Positions 1-5,811 of a stretch of DNA of 5,811 nucleotides are shown piece after piece. This DNA is from Bacteroidota bacterium. Lineage in GTDB: Bacteria; Bacteroidota; Bacteroidia; Bacteroidales; F082. Numbering within the stretch: the stretch's first letter is position 1; each line of letters opens with the position of its first letter. Both the position numbers and the translations under genes were made by a program. The notes beneath the pieces were generated by a model that saw only the letters and a program-made list of their open reading frames with translations, was not told where the DNA came from and did no database searches. Location: NCBI GenBank assembly GCA_023396415.1, contig JAEWWJ010000119.1, positions 1-5,811 on the forward strand. Direction: 5' to 3'.

Positions 1-2
1 AC

Positions 3-68
3 TGGCAAGTAGTATCGGATGAATCAACCCAGCTAACGCTTTTTACCCAAGGGGGGCTTACTTTTTAA
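3..68 (+). CDS. Possible 3' end of an upstream gene (partial, unrecognised)
   Basis: One plus-strand frame is open from the left edge to a TAA at 66-68 and reads WQVVSDESTQLTLFTQGGLTF. The other two plus frames hit stops within the first 21 bases. The peptide has a protein-like composition, and its end alternates hydrophobic and polar residues and finishes in Phe, as many outer-membrane beta-barrel C-termini do. Twenty-one codons are too few to identify a family, and chance openness over this length is quite possible. If real, the gene is co-directional with lnt and ends about 190 bases before it. Confidence 0.3.
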   Translation, partial: WQVVSDESTQLTLFTQGGLTF

Positions 69-133
69 AATAACCAAATTTGAAAATTTATATGTTTATT
101 ATTCAGTCGGTTAAAATATCAGAAACATAGTGC

Positions 134-147
134 CCGATTTTTATCGG
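134..147. other. Small hairpin, CCGAT-TTTT-ATCGG
   Basis: A perfect 5-bp stem (134-138 with 143-147) closes a TTTT loop in the non-coding stretch before lnt. No T-run follows on the plus strand (next bases ACAACAATG). On the minus strand the following bases are likewise not U-rich. It is therefore not a convincing intrinsic terminator. It could contribute to ending the transcript of a gene upstream, or be chance. Confidence 0.3.
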
Positions 148-192
148 ACAACAATGATTATAAAATTATTTATTTGGGGAATGTTCGACCTA

Positions 193-237
193 TTTGCAAA
201 CTACGCCGCGCGGGGCTTCATTATTCTTTTTGCAAAC
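193..237. repeat. Two copies of the palindrome TTTGCAAA(C) flanking a GC-rich palindrome
   Basis: TTTGCAAAC occurs at 193-201 and again at 229-237, exactly 36 bases apart. Its first eight bases, TTTGCAAA, are a perfect palindrome. Between the copies is a second perfect palindrome, CCGCGCGG (206-213), which stands out in an AT-rich region. The right-hand copy lies directly against the lnt -7 element (239-246), so a protein bound there would overlap the RNA polymerase footprint. The arrangement resembles a paired operator, but no regulator is known from this sequence and chance is not excluded. Confidence 0.35.
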
Positions 238-238
238 G

Positions 239-246
239 TATCTTTG
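239..246 (+). promoter_or_regulatory. lnt promoter, Bacteroidota -7 element TATCTTTG
   Basis: This is an exact match to TAnnTTTG, the -7 element read by the Bacteroidota primary sigma factor. The expected -33 TTTG is poor: the position about 19 bases upstream reads TTCA. If the usual geometry holds, transcription starts near 249-252, leaving a leader of about 10-13 bases before the ATG at 262. This element also argues against the longer GTG start at 130, because it would lie inside that reading frame. Confidence 0.65.
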
Positions 247-261
247 TGTGAATTACCTTTT

Positions 262-1884
262 ATGCGACGAATAAGTTTTCCTCCTTTCATTGGGCTTATA
301 CTGCTGACTCTCGCTACAGCCTTTTTGCTGTTTCTATCCTGGACACCCCAGATCTTTACGGCTTTGGGTTTTATTGCTCTTGTGCCCCTCTTTTTTTTAA
401 GTGAAAAGGCTCAAAGTCAAAACATTTTTGCCGGAGGATATTATTTCTTGAGCTTTTTTCTTTTTCATCTGCTTGCGGGCTGGTGGATGTACAGCTCTAC
501 CATAGTGGGCAGTTTCATGGCGCATTTTTTCAATGCTTTTATAATGATGTTGGTGTTTTTGGCTTGGGATCGACTCAAACAAAATGTCAATAATGTTGGC
601 TTAAAAGAATTGATATTGGTGGCTTTGTGGCTCGGATTTGAATTGTTGCAGCAGCATTGGGATTTGGCGTGGCCTTGGTTCAGCTTAGGAAATTTGTGGG
701 CCGCACAGCCCGAATGGGTACAATGGTACAGCTTTACCGGAGTTGCCAGTGGAAGTTTGTGGGTGCTGGTGGTAAATGTTTTGGTGTATCATTTTGTAAA
801 AGCTTTAATTCAAAAACAAACCATTAAGTGGTTGACGATGATGGGAGTAACCCTAGTATTTATTTTTGTCCCGATATTGATTTCAAAGCAAATCAGGCAT
901 ACAAATGACCATGACAGACTGCTGAAGGTGCTGATTGTTCAACCCAATATCCATCCACAAAAAGAGAAATTTGCCGGTTTGAGTGCCAAAGTACAAGTGC
1001 AACGCGCCATTGCTATTGCCAAAAGCAATCATTTTCCAAAGGCAGATTTGATGGTCTTTCCCGAAACAATGCTCGTTGATGCCGTGGATGAAAACAATCC
1101 TGAGCTATCTGTGCTATTGAAAATGCTGCGCGATTCACTGATTGGTGAAGAATCAACTTCACTGCTTTCAGGCGCTTTTTCAAAACGTTTCAATAAGTGG
1201 CATAGTACAGATAATGAAGCTGTTGTGTACGATTCTCTTCCCTTCGTTTTATACAACAGTGCCTTTTTTATTCAAGAGAAAAGCCTTCAAATGTATCACA
1301 AACAAAAGTTGGTGCCTTTGGTTGAAAAGCAACCCTTTCAGCAGTGGATGAGGCCGTTGCAAAAATATGTAGAACAATCGGGTGGATTTTTTGGTCGTTA
1401 TGGAACCTACAATCGGCAACAATATTTTACCTCAAAGGATTCCACTATTATTTATCCGCTCATTTGTTTTGAATCGGTTTTCTCTACTGATTTTTCTGCA
1501 TCGCGCAACAACAAGGCCTCGCTGATGGTTTTGATCACCAATGATGGTTGGTGGAGCAGTTCGGGCGGATATGTGCAGCATTTGGCCATGGCCCGTTTGA
1601 GAGCCATTGAAACCGGTCTTTGGGTAGCACGTTGTGCCAATACAGGTGTTTCGGCTGTGATTGATCCTTCAGGAAACATCATTCAATCAGCAGCTTATGG
1701 CCATGAAGCAACGCTATTTGCAGAAATTCCTCTACTGAAACCTGACACTTTTTTTGTCCGATACCAAAAAATAATTGAAATGTCTCCTCTTTTTTTTCTT
1801 CTAATCACTTTTTTGTGGGCAACTTTTGATCAACATTTTTGGCAGAAAACCTACATTTACACCAATAAAAAATACCGATCATGA
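262..1884 (+). CDS. lnt: Apolipoprotein N-acyltransferase
   Basis: Lnt is an integral inner-membrane enzyme that transfers the sn-1 acyl chain of a phospholipid to the N-terminal cysteine of apolipoproteins, the last step of lipoprotein maturation. The 540-residue product (E. coli Lnt is 512) has an N-terminal block of hydrophobic segments (about 1-210), then a periplasmic carbon-nitrogen hydrolase (nitrilase) domain (about 220-495) and a final membrane segment (about 505-525). The triad is visible: Glu268 in FPETM, Lys347 in YHKQKLVP and Cys402 in LICFES; the accessory Glu355 (VPLVE) and Glu404 are also present, as are TNDGWW (426-431) and RAIE (447-450). I chose ATG 262. The frame stays open back to a GTG at 130, but that would add 44 residues across the promoter. 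The stop overlaps the lipocalin start (ATGA), indicating translational coupling. No Shine-Dalgarno is visible. Identification is firm; the start is probable. Confidence 0.95.
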   Translation: MRRISFPPFIGLILLTLATAFLLFLSWTPQIFTALGFIALVPLFFLSEKAQSQNIFAGGYYFLSFFLFHLLAGWWMYSSTIVGSFMAHFFNAFIMMLVFLAWDRLKQNVNNVGLKELILVALWLGFELLQQHWDLAWPWFSLGNLWAAQPEWVQWYSFTGVASGSLWVLVVNVLVYHFVKALIQKQTIKWLTMMGVTLVFIFVPILISKQIRHTNDHDRLLKVLIVQPNIHPQKEKFAGLSAKVQVQRAIAIAKSNHFPKADLMVFPETMLVDAVDENNPELSVLLKMLRDSLIGEESTSLLSGAFSKRFNKWHSTDNEAVVYDSLPFVLYNSAFFIQEKSLQMYHKQKLVPLVEKQPFQQWMRPLQKYVEQSGGFFGRYGTYNRQQYFTSKDSTIIYPLICFESVFSTDFSASRNNKASLMVLITNDGWWSSSGGYVQHLAMARLRAIETGLWVARCANTGVSAVIDPSGNIIQSAAYGHEATLFAEIPLLKPDTFFVRYQKIIEMSPLFFLLITFLWATFDQHFWQKTYIYTNKKYRS

Positions 1885-2444
1885 ACTACTTCAAAATTCT
1901 TTTGCTCGTGGCAGCAGTGGTGTTGATTGTTTTCAGTTTCTCCAGCTGTTCAAACGCCTTCAAAAAAAAGATGCTCAGTAATCTGCAAGAAGTTGAAATC
2001 AATCGCTTTACTGGAACTTGGTATGAAATCGCTCGTTTTCCGCATCGTTTTGAGCGCGATTTGGTTGGTGTAACTGCCACCTATAGCTTTCGGGAGGATG
2101 GAATGATCAAGGTGTTGAACAAAGGCTACAAATACACTTTGGATGGCGAAGAGAAAGTCGCTATCGGAAAGGCAAAGCTGGCTTCAGACAGTGGAAAAGG
2201 CCATTTGAAAGTGTCTTTTTTTTGGATTTTTTATGCCGATTATTTGGTTCTCGAGCTGGAGCCTGAAAACTATCAATATGCGCTTATTGGCAGCAGCACC
2301 CCCAATTATTTATGGATTTTATGCCGTGAGCCCTTTATGGAGCAGGCCACTTTGGACCGTTTGTTGAAAAGGGCAGAGGAGCTGGGCTACGATTTGTCGA
2401 AAATAGAGATGGTAGCTCAAAAGGGCGAAATAGAATTTTTTTAG
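1881..2444 (+). CDS. blc: Blc-type bacterial lipocalin, predicted lipoprotein
   Basis: This 187-residue protein belongs to the lipocalin family, beta-barrels that bind small hydrophobic ligands in the cell envelope. Residues 5-20 are a hydrophobic signal segment ending in FSSC, with Cys23 as the likely lipidated residue. Phe at -3 is less usual than Leu, but the context is otherwise lipobox-like. The lipocalin signature GTWYEIARFPHRFE follows at 45-58. The stretch from YADYLVLELEP (118-128) to PNYLWILCREP (141-151) closely matches the C-terminal half of E. coli Blc. Residues after the Cys (SNAFKKK) are basic, without the acidic run of the Bacteroidota surface-export signal, so I infer that it faces the periplasm. 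The start codon overlaps the lnt stop, so it is probably co-translated with lnt from the promoter at 239-246. E. coli Blc prefers lysophospholipids; the ligand here is unknown. Confidence 0.92.
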   Translation: MNYFKILLLVAAVVLIVFSFSSCSNAFKKKMLSNLQEVEINRFTGTWYEIARFPHRFERDLVGVTATYSFREDGMIKVLNKGYKYTLDGEEKVAIGKAKLASDSGKGHLKVSFFWIFYADYLVLELEPENYQYALIGSSTPNYLWILCREPFMEQATLDRLLKRAEELGYDLSKIEMVAQKGEIEFF

Positions 2445-3481
2445 AGCAAACCGGCTTGATCTGCAAGATAGGTGAAGCCGATAGACAATAAGAATGCCAC
2501 TACGGGCGCAATAATCCAAATTACCCAAAATTTTTTCACTGTGCTTTTCGAGAAGATTTCTTTCCAGCCCAACTTGGCACATCCAATGCCTAAAATGGCG
2601 CCTGTGTTTAGTTGAACCAAAGAGGCGGGAATGCCTTTGGTGATGGAAACCGTCAGGAGCAAAGTTGCTGTAATAGTGGCTATGATGGTAGCCGACAAAG
2701 GGCCGAATTCAATAATTTCTTTTCCGGTTGACTGCACCACTTTGTTCCCCAACAAAGAACTTCCTATGCCAAAAGCAGGCGCGATCACCAAAACTGATAG
2801 GGTCATCACAAGGTTAAAATCTCCAGGGTTTTTGCCTAACCGAAGCTCGTTCATCACCATAGAGGCGATGGGGCCGGTAGCGTTGGCTACATTGTTGGCA
2901 CCGATAGAAAAGGCAACATACAATGATGAAATAAGCACAAAAGCTTGCAATCCGGGATGTCTTTTGAGGGTTTCAAATTCAAAAGACGAACGTTTTTTCA
3001 TGGGAGTGTATATGTATTTTCCTGCTAAGTAGGTCAAAAAGAATGCTATAACTGGCAAAATAAACCAAACAGGAATAATTTCATAGAAAAGCAGATCTGT
3101 TTTGAGGGTTCCAAAATAGCTGGCAACCCCTGCCAGAGCAAAAACCGTGCTTTGACTGGTAGATTGCGGCACACCAAAGAGGTTGGCCATGAGCAACGAA
3201 AGCGCCACCGAAAGTAAAATGATAGAGGTGAGCATGATGGTCATGCTTTCATGCGGCAAGATGGCTCCTCCCAAAGTGAACGCTACTTTTTTTCCGGCAA
3301 CAATGGCACCAATGAATACCATGATACCAAAAAGTCCCGGGATCAAACTGCGCGGAATGAGGTTGGCGCCGTAAGCTGCTGAAAAAGATGGTGCTGTGCC
3401 GCTTGCCCCCATATTGATAGCAAGAAAAATGGCTACAATAAGCGGTAAAATAAGCTGGGAATAAACAGGATCTATAATCAT
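2441..3481 (-). CDS. PiT-superfamily anion permease, CysP-like (sulfate or phosphate)
   Basis: This 346-residue, very hydrophobic protein has the inverted two-repeat plan of the PiT transporter family. Repeat 1 begins with NMGASGTAPSFSAAYGAN (23-40) and has GVPQSTSQST (103-112). Repeat 2 begins with GANNVANATGP (194-204) and has GIPASLVQLNTGAILG (283-298). A basic cytoplasmic loop (about 155-178) separates them. Canonical phosphate PiT proteins carry Asp in both signature motifs (GANDxxNA) and an STTH motif. Here both Asp are replaced (Gly28, Asn197) and STTH is absent. The first-repeat sequence and the short length resemble Bacillus subtilis CysP, a PiT-family sulfate permease, so sulfate is at least as likely as phosphate. 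No sulfur-assimilation gene is nearby to decide. It lies 93 bases after tyrS on the same strand, with an A-rich sequence and no strong ribosome site before its ATG. Confidence 0.88.
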   Translation of the reverse strand: MIIDPVYSQLILPLIVAIFLAINMGASGTAPSFSAAYGANLIPRSLIPGLFGIMVFIGAIVAGKKVAFTLGGAILPHESMTIMLTSIILLSVALSLLMANLFGVPQSTSQSTVFALAGVASYFGTLKTDLLFYEIIPVWFILPVIAFFLTYLAGKYIYTPMKKRSSFEFETLKRHPGLQAFVLISSLYVAFSIGANNVANATGPIASMVMNELRLGKNPGDFNLVMTLSVLVIAPAFGIGSSLLGNKVVQSTGKEIIEFGPLSATIIATITATLLLTVSITKGIPASLVQLNTGAILGIGCAKLGWKEIFSKSTVKKFWVIWIIAPVVAFLLSIGFTYLADQAGLL

Positions 3482-3574
3482 TTTGCGTAAACCTTATAAG
3501 GCTGCAAAATAGTGAAAAAAACTGCTCCTTGTTCTGTTTAAGGGGTATAAATTTTGCTAAAAACCCAGTAAAAA

Positions 3575-4876
3575 TTAAGCAACAATCACCAGATAGTAGG
3601 TCTTTTTCCCTTTTTGAACCAAGATGTATTTATTTTGTAGCAAATCGTTTCTGCTGAGGGTAGTCGCTTCAGTAACTTTTTCTTTGTTGATGCTGATGCT
3701 GTTCTCTTTCAGGCTGCGACGGGCTTCACCTTTGGAAGGAAAAATGCCGGTATGCGTCACCAAAAAATCAGTGATGTCAATAGGTTGACCGAGTAATGTG
3801 GTAGAAACATCTGCACGCGGTACGCCATCAAATACGGCCAAAAGGGTTTTTTCATTCATTTTGTGGAGAATGTCTGTTGTTCCTTTTCCGAACAGGATTT
3901 GACTGGCTTCTTCGGCCATAAGTAGGTCTTCGGCTGAGTGAACGGCGGTGGTAACCTGTTGAGCCAATGTTTTTTGTAAAATACGCAGATGGGGTTCGCG
4001 AAGGTGTTTTTCTACCAATTCGGCAATGGTTTCTTGGTCTAAGAGGGTGAAAATCTTCACGTATTTTTCGGCATCTTCGTCAGAGCAGTTGAGCCAAAAC
4101 TGATAAAAAGCATAGGGTGAAGTTTTTTCGGGATCGAGCCAAATGTTGCCGCTCTCTGTTTTTCCAAACTTCCCGCCATCGGCCTTGGTAATCAAAGGGC
4201 AGGTGAGGGCATAGGCGTTTTGTTCGCTTCCTAACTTACGTCTAATGAGTTCAGTACCGGTGGTGATGTTGCCCCATTGGTCGGAGCCGCCCATTTGTAA
4301 TTTACAATTGAAGTGCTGATAGAGGTAGAGATAGTCGAAGCCTTGCACAAGCTGATAAGTAAATTCGGTGAACGACATTCCGCTTCCGCTTTCGGCCGAC
4401 AATCGTTTTTTAACAGAGTCTTTCGACATCATATAGTTCACTGTGAGGTGCTTGCCAATATCGCGAATAAATGCCAAAAAGCTGTAATCTTTCATCCAAT
4501 CATAATTGTTCACCAACTCGGCTTTGTTGGGAGCTTCGGTGACGAAATCAAGAAATTTAGCCAATTGCTTTTGAATGCCTTCTTGATTGCTACGCAAAGT
4601 GGCTTCGTCTAAAAGGTTGCGCTCCTGCGATTTACCCGATGGGTCGCCAATCATTCCGGTGGCACCACCAACCAATGCAATAGGTTTGTGACCGGCAATT
4701 TGAAGGTGTTTCAACATCATAATGCCCACCAAATGGCCAATATGGAGCGAATCGGCAGTGGGATCAATGCCTACATAAGCCGCGGTCATCTCTTTATTCA
4801 GTTGCTCTTCGGTTCCGGGAGTGAGGTCGTGAATCATTCCGCGCCAGCGCAGTTCACCAACAAAATTCTTTTGCAT
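3575..4876 (-). CDS. tyrS: Tyrosine--tRNA ligase
   Basis: This is a cytoplasmic class I aminoacyl-tRNA synthetase that activates tyrosine with ATP and charges tRNA-Tyr. The 433-residue product is full length for a bacterial TyrS. The Rossmann catalytic domain shows YVGIDPTADSLHIGH (34-48) with the HIGH motif at 45-48, GDPSGKSQERN (77-87), the tyrosine-pocket segment YQLVQGFDYL (174-183), GGSDQWGNI (196-204), and KFGKT (236-240) as the KMSKS equivalent. The helical anticodon-binding part follows, and an S4 RNA-binding domain closes the protein (about 366-430, including GEARRSLKENSISIN). The ATG at 4876 is supported by a -7 element 20 bases upstream on the same strand. No T-box or other leader structure fits in so short a 5' leader. 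The gene is divergent from the SDR gene and is followed by the permease. Nothing is broken or unusual in the coding sequence. Confidence 0.97.
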   Translation of the reverse strand: MQKNFVGELRWRGMIHDLTPGTEEQLNKEMTAAYVGIDPTADSLHIGHLVGIMMLKHLQIAGHKPIALVGGATGMIGDPSGKSQERNLLDEATLRSNQEGIQKQLAKFLDFVTEAPNKAELVNNYDWMKDYSFLAFIRDIGKHLTVNYMMSKDSVKKRLSAESGSGMSFTEFTYQLVQGFDYLYLYQHFNCKLQMGGSDQWGNITTGTELIRRKLGSEQNAYALTCPLITKADGGKFGKTESGNIWLDPEKTSPYAFYQFWLNCSDEDAEKYVKIFTLLDQETIAELVEKHLREPHLRILQKTLAQQVTTAVHSAEDLLMAEEASQILFGKGTTDILHKMNEKTLLAVFDGVPRADVSTTLLGQPIDITDFLVTHTGIFPSKGEARRSLKENSISINKEKVTEATTLSRNDLLQNKYILVQKGKKTYYLVIVA

Positions 4877-4896
4877 GAAGGGGTAATTTTAGGGCG

Positions 4897-4904
4897 CAAA
4901 GATA
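4897..4904 (-). promoter_or_regulatory. tyrS promoter, -7 element TATCTTTG
   Basis: The minus strand reads TATCTTTG, an exact TAnnTTTG match, ending 20 bases before the tyrS ATG. No good -33 TTTG is seen at the expected 18-20 base spacing, where the minus strand reads ATTC. The predicted leader is about 15-18 bases, T- and C-rich next to the box and with no Shine-Dalgarno. It shares a 118-base intergenic region with the opposed promoter at 4983-4990. Confidence 0.65.
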
Positions 4905-4960
4905 GCAAAAAGGAGGAAAAATAGAATCTCTTAGCCCAAGCTACAGGTCTGATTTAGAAC

Positions 4961-4990
4961 TTTCGTTCCTACCAAACTTCGTTATCTTTG
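4961..4990 (+). promoter_or_regulatory. Promoter of the SDR gene, -33-like TTTC and -7 TATCTTTG
   Basis: TATCTTTG at 4983-4990 matches the TAnnTTTG consensus exactly. TTTC at 4961-4964, 18 bases upstream, is a one-mismatch candidate for the -33 TTTG. Only four bases (TGCC) separate the -7 element from the ATG at 4995, so transcription should begin within a few bases of the start codon or on it. Confidence 0.65.
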
Positions 4991-4994
4991 TGCC

Positions 4995-5811
4995 ATGAAA
5001 TTGATAACAGGTGCAACAGGATTGGTAGGCTCACATTTGATGGTGCTTATGAGCAACGGCAATCAACCCATTCGGGCGATGCGGCGCGAAAATTCAGACC
5101 TCACTTTGGTGCGTAAAGTGTTTAATAGGTATGCTTTACATCCCGAAGAACAACTCAAAGCCATTGAATGGGTAGTGGCCGATTTGACCGATATTATGGT
5201 TTTGGAAGAGTTTCTTGAAGGCGTTGATGAGGTCTATCATTGCGCGGCAGTGGTTTCCTTTCATCCTTCAAAACAACGCGAGATGATTCTCACCAATGTG
5301 AAAGGCACTTCCAATTTGGTGAATGCCCTTTTGCACAAAGGCGATATTGCGCTGTGTCATGTCAGCTCTATCGCTGCCCTTGGCCGCAGCGAAAACAATG
5401 AACCCATCACCGAGCAAAATCTTTGGAAAAACTCTGATAGCAACTCAACCTATTCTGTATCAAAATATGCTGCCGAACGCGAGGTGTGGCGTGGTGTTGC
5501 CGAGGGACTGAATGCTGTTATCGTGAATCCTTCCATTATTTTAGGTGCGGGAAATTGGCATACAGGCAGCAGTGAATTGTTTTCGTTGGTTTGGAAAGGG
5601 CTTCGATTTTATACCAACGGCACCACCGGCTATGTTGATGTGCGCGATGTGGCCAAAGCCATGGTTGAACTGATGAAAGAAAAAAAATATGGCCAACGCT
5701 TTATCCTTTCGTCGGAAAATATCAGCTTCAAGCAGCTGTTCACGTGGATGGCGCAAGAATTGCAAAAAACACCCCCAACGGTAGAAGTGAAACGTTGGAT
5801 GGCCGAAATTG
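4995..5811 (+). CDS. NAD-dependent epimerase/dehydratase, extended SDR family (3' end missing)
   Basis: The first 272 codons are present and the frame is open to the right edge, so the C-terminus is cut off. Family members of about 320-340 residues would leave perhaps 50-70 missing. The Rossmann nucleotide-binding loop GATGLVGSH is at 6-14. VADLTD (61-66), HCAAVVSF (82-89) and NVKGT (101-105) follow, then the SSIAALG strand (124-130) and the catalytic YSVSK (Tyr153, Lys157). NPSIILGAG (178-186) and GYVDVRDVA (212-220) are typical of extended SDRs of the dihydroflavonol-reductase/UDP-sugar-epimerase type. The protein is a cytoplasmic NAD(P)-dependent oxidoreductase or epimerase; the substrate cannot be told from sequence. 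ATG 4995 places the Rossmann fold at the very N-terminus, as usual, and no in-frame alternative start lies just upstream. It is divergent from tyrS. Confidence 0.9.
   Translation, partial: MKLITGATGLVGSHLMVLMSNGNQPIRAMRRENSDLTLVRKVFNRYALHPEEQLKAIEWVVADLTDIMVLEEFLEGVDEVYHCAAVVSFHPSKQREMILTNVKGTSNLVNALLHKGDIALCHVSSIAALGRSENNEPITEQNLWKNSDSNSTYSVSKYAAEREVWRGVAEGLNAVIVNPSIILGAGNWHTGSSELFSLVWKGLRFYTNGTTGYVDVRDVAKAMVELMKEKKYGQRFILSSENISFKQLFTWMAQELQKTPPTVEVKRWMAEI

Noticed and set aside
861..868. TATTTTTG, a second TAnnTTTG match, inside lnt
   Set aside because: It lies deep in a coding region with no gene start downstream and no TTG at 17-23 bases upstream. A match to four fixed AT-rich pairs is expected by chance in T-rich DNA.
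391..2223. Runs of eight T at 391-398, 1790-1797 and 2216-2223 as phase-variation or slippage sites
   Set aside because: They fall in Phe/Leu-rich or strand-forming codons of intact frames, which explains them. There is no sign of a frameshift or alternative frame.
2447..2477. CTTG-ATCTG-CAAG hairpin after the lipocalin stop, as a terminator
   Set aside because: The stem is only 4 bp, with no T-run behind it, and it lies inside the permease coding sequence.
2631..3032. Open frame of 133 codons on the plus strand opposite the permease
   Set aside because: It is the antisense shadow of a well-supported transporter gene and shows no recognisable motif, promoter or ribosome site. The other frames opposite tyrS and lnt are rejected for the same reason.
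3505..3511. Possible permease promoter on the minus strand (TATTTTG)
   Set aside because: It is one base short of TAnnTTTG and has no -33 partner, so I could not support it. The permease may be transcribed from here or by read-through from tyrS; the sequence does not decide.
4911..4916. AGGAGG, a perfect Shine-Dalgarno-like hexamer on the plus strand
   Set aside because: No start codon follows within ribosome-binding distance on the plus strand. It lies upstream of the tyrS promoter on the opposite strand, so it is not in the tyrS leader.

Overview
The window is an ordinary chromosomal segment from a member of the Bacteroidota (Bacteroidetes). The main evidence is the promoter type. The octamer TATCTTTG, an exact match to the phylum-specific -7 element TAnnTTTG, lies just upstream of three gene starts (lnt, tyrS and the last gene), and none of these starts has a Shine-Dalgarno sequence. 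The protein sequences and the moderately AT-rich, T-rich coding DNA agree with this. I cannot name the genus.

Layout, left to right. Bases 1-68 may be the last codons of an upstream plus-strand gene. Bases 69-261 appear non-coding and carry a small hairpin, two copies of the palindrome TTTGCAAA around a GC-rich palindrome, and a promoter. Then come two plus-strand genes joined by an ATGA overlap: lnt (apolipoprotein N-acyltransferase, 262-1884) and a Blc-type lipocalin lipoprotein (1881-2444). On the minus strand, a PiT-superfamily anion permease (3481 to 2441) converges on the lipocalin, and the two stop codons overlap by 4 bases. Upstream of the permease on the same strand is tyrS (4876 to 3575), 93 bases away. 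A 118-base divergent intergenic region with two opposed promoters separates tyrS from a plus-strand extended-SDR (NAD-dependent epimerase/dehydratase) gene that starts at 4995 and runs off the right edge.

How the genes relate. The only functionally suggestive arrangement is lnt plus lipocalin. Lnt adds the third acyl chain to lipoproteins and leaves a lysophospholipid as by-product. The lipocalin is itself a predicted lipoprotein, so it could be an Lnt substrate, and its E. coli relative Blc is reported to prefer lysophospholipids. Co-translation could therefore link N-acylation with handling of its by-product; this is inference. The other genes look like unrelated housekeeping or metabolic neighbours. 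I found no mobile element, CRISPR array, tRNA or rRNA, and no convincing intrinsic terminator.
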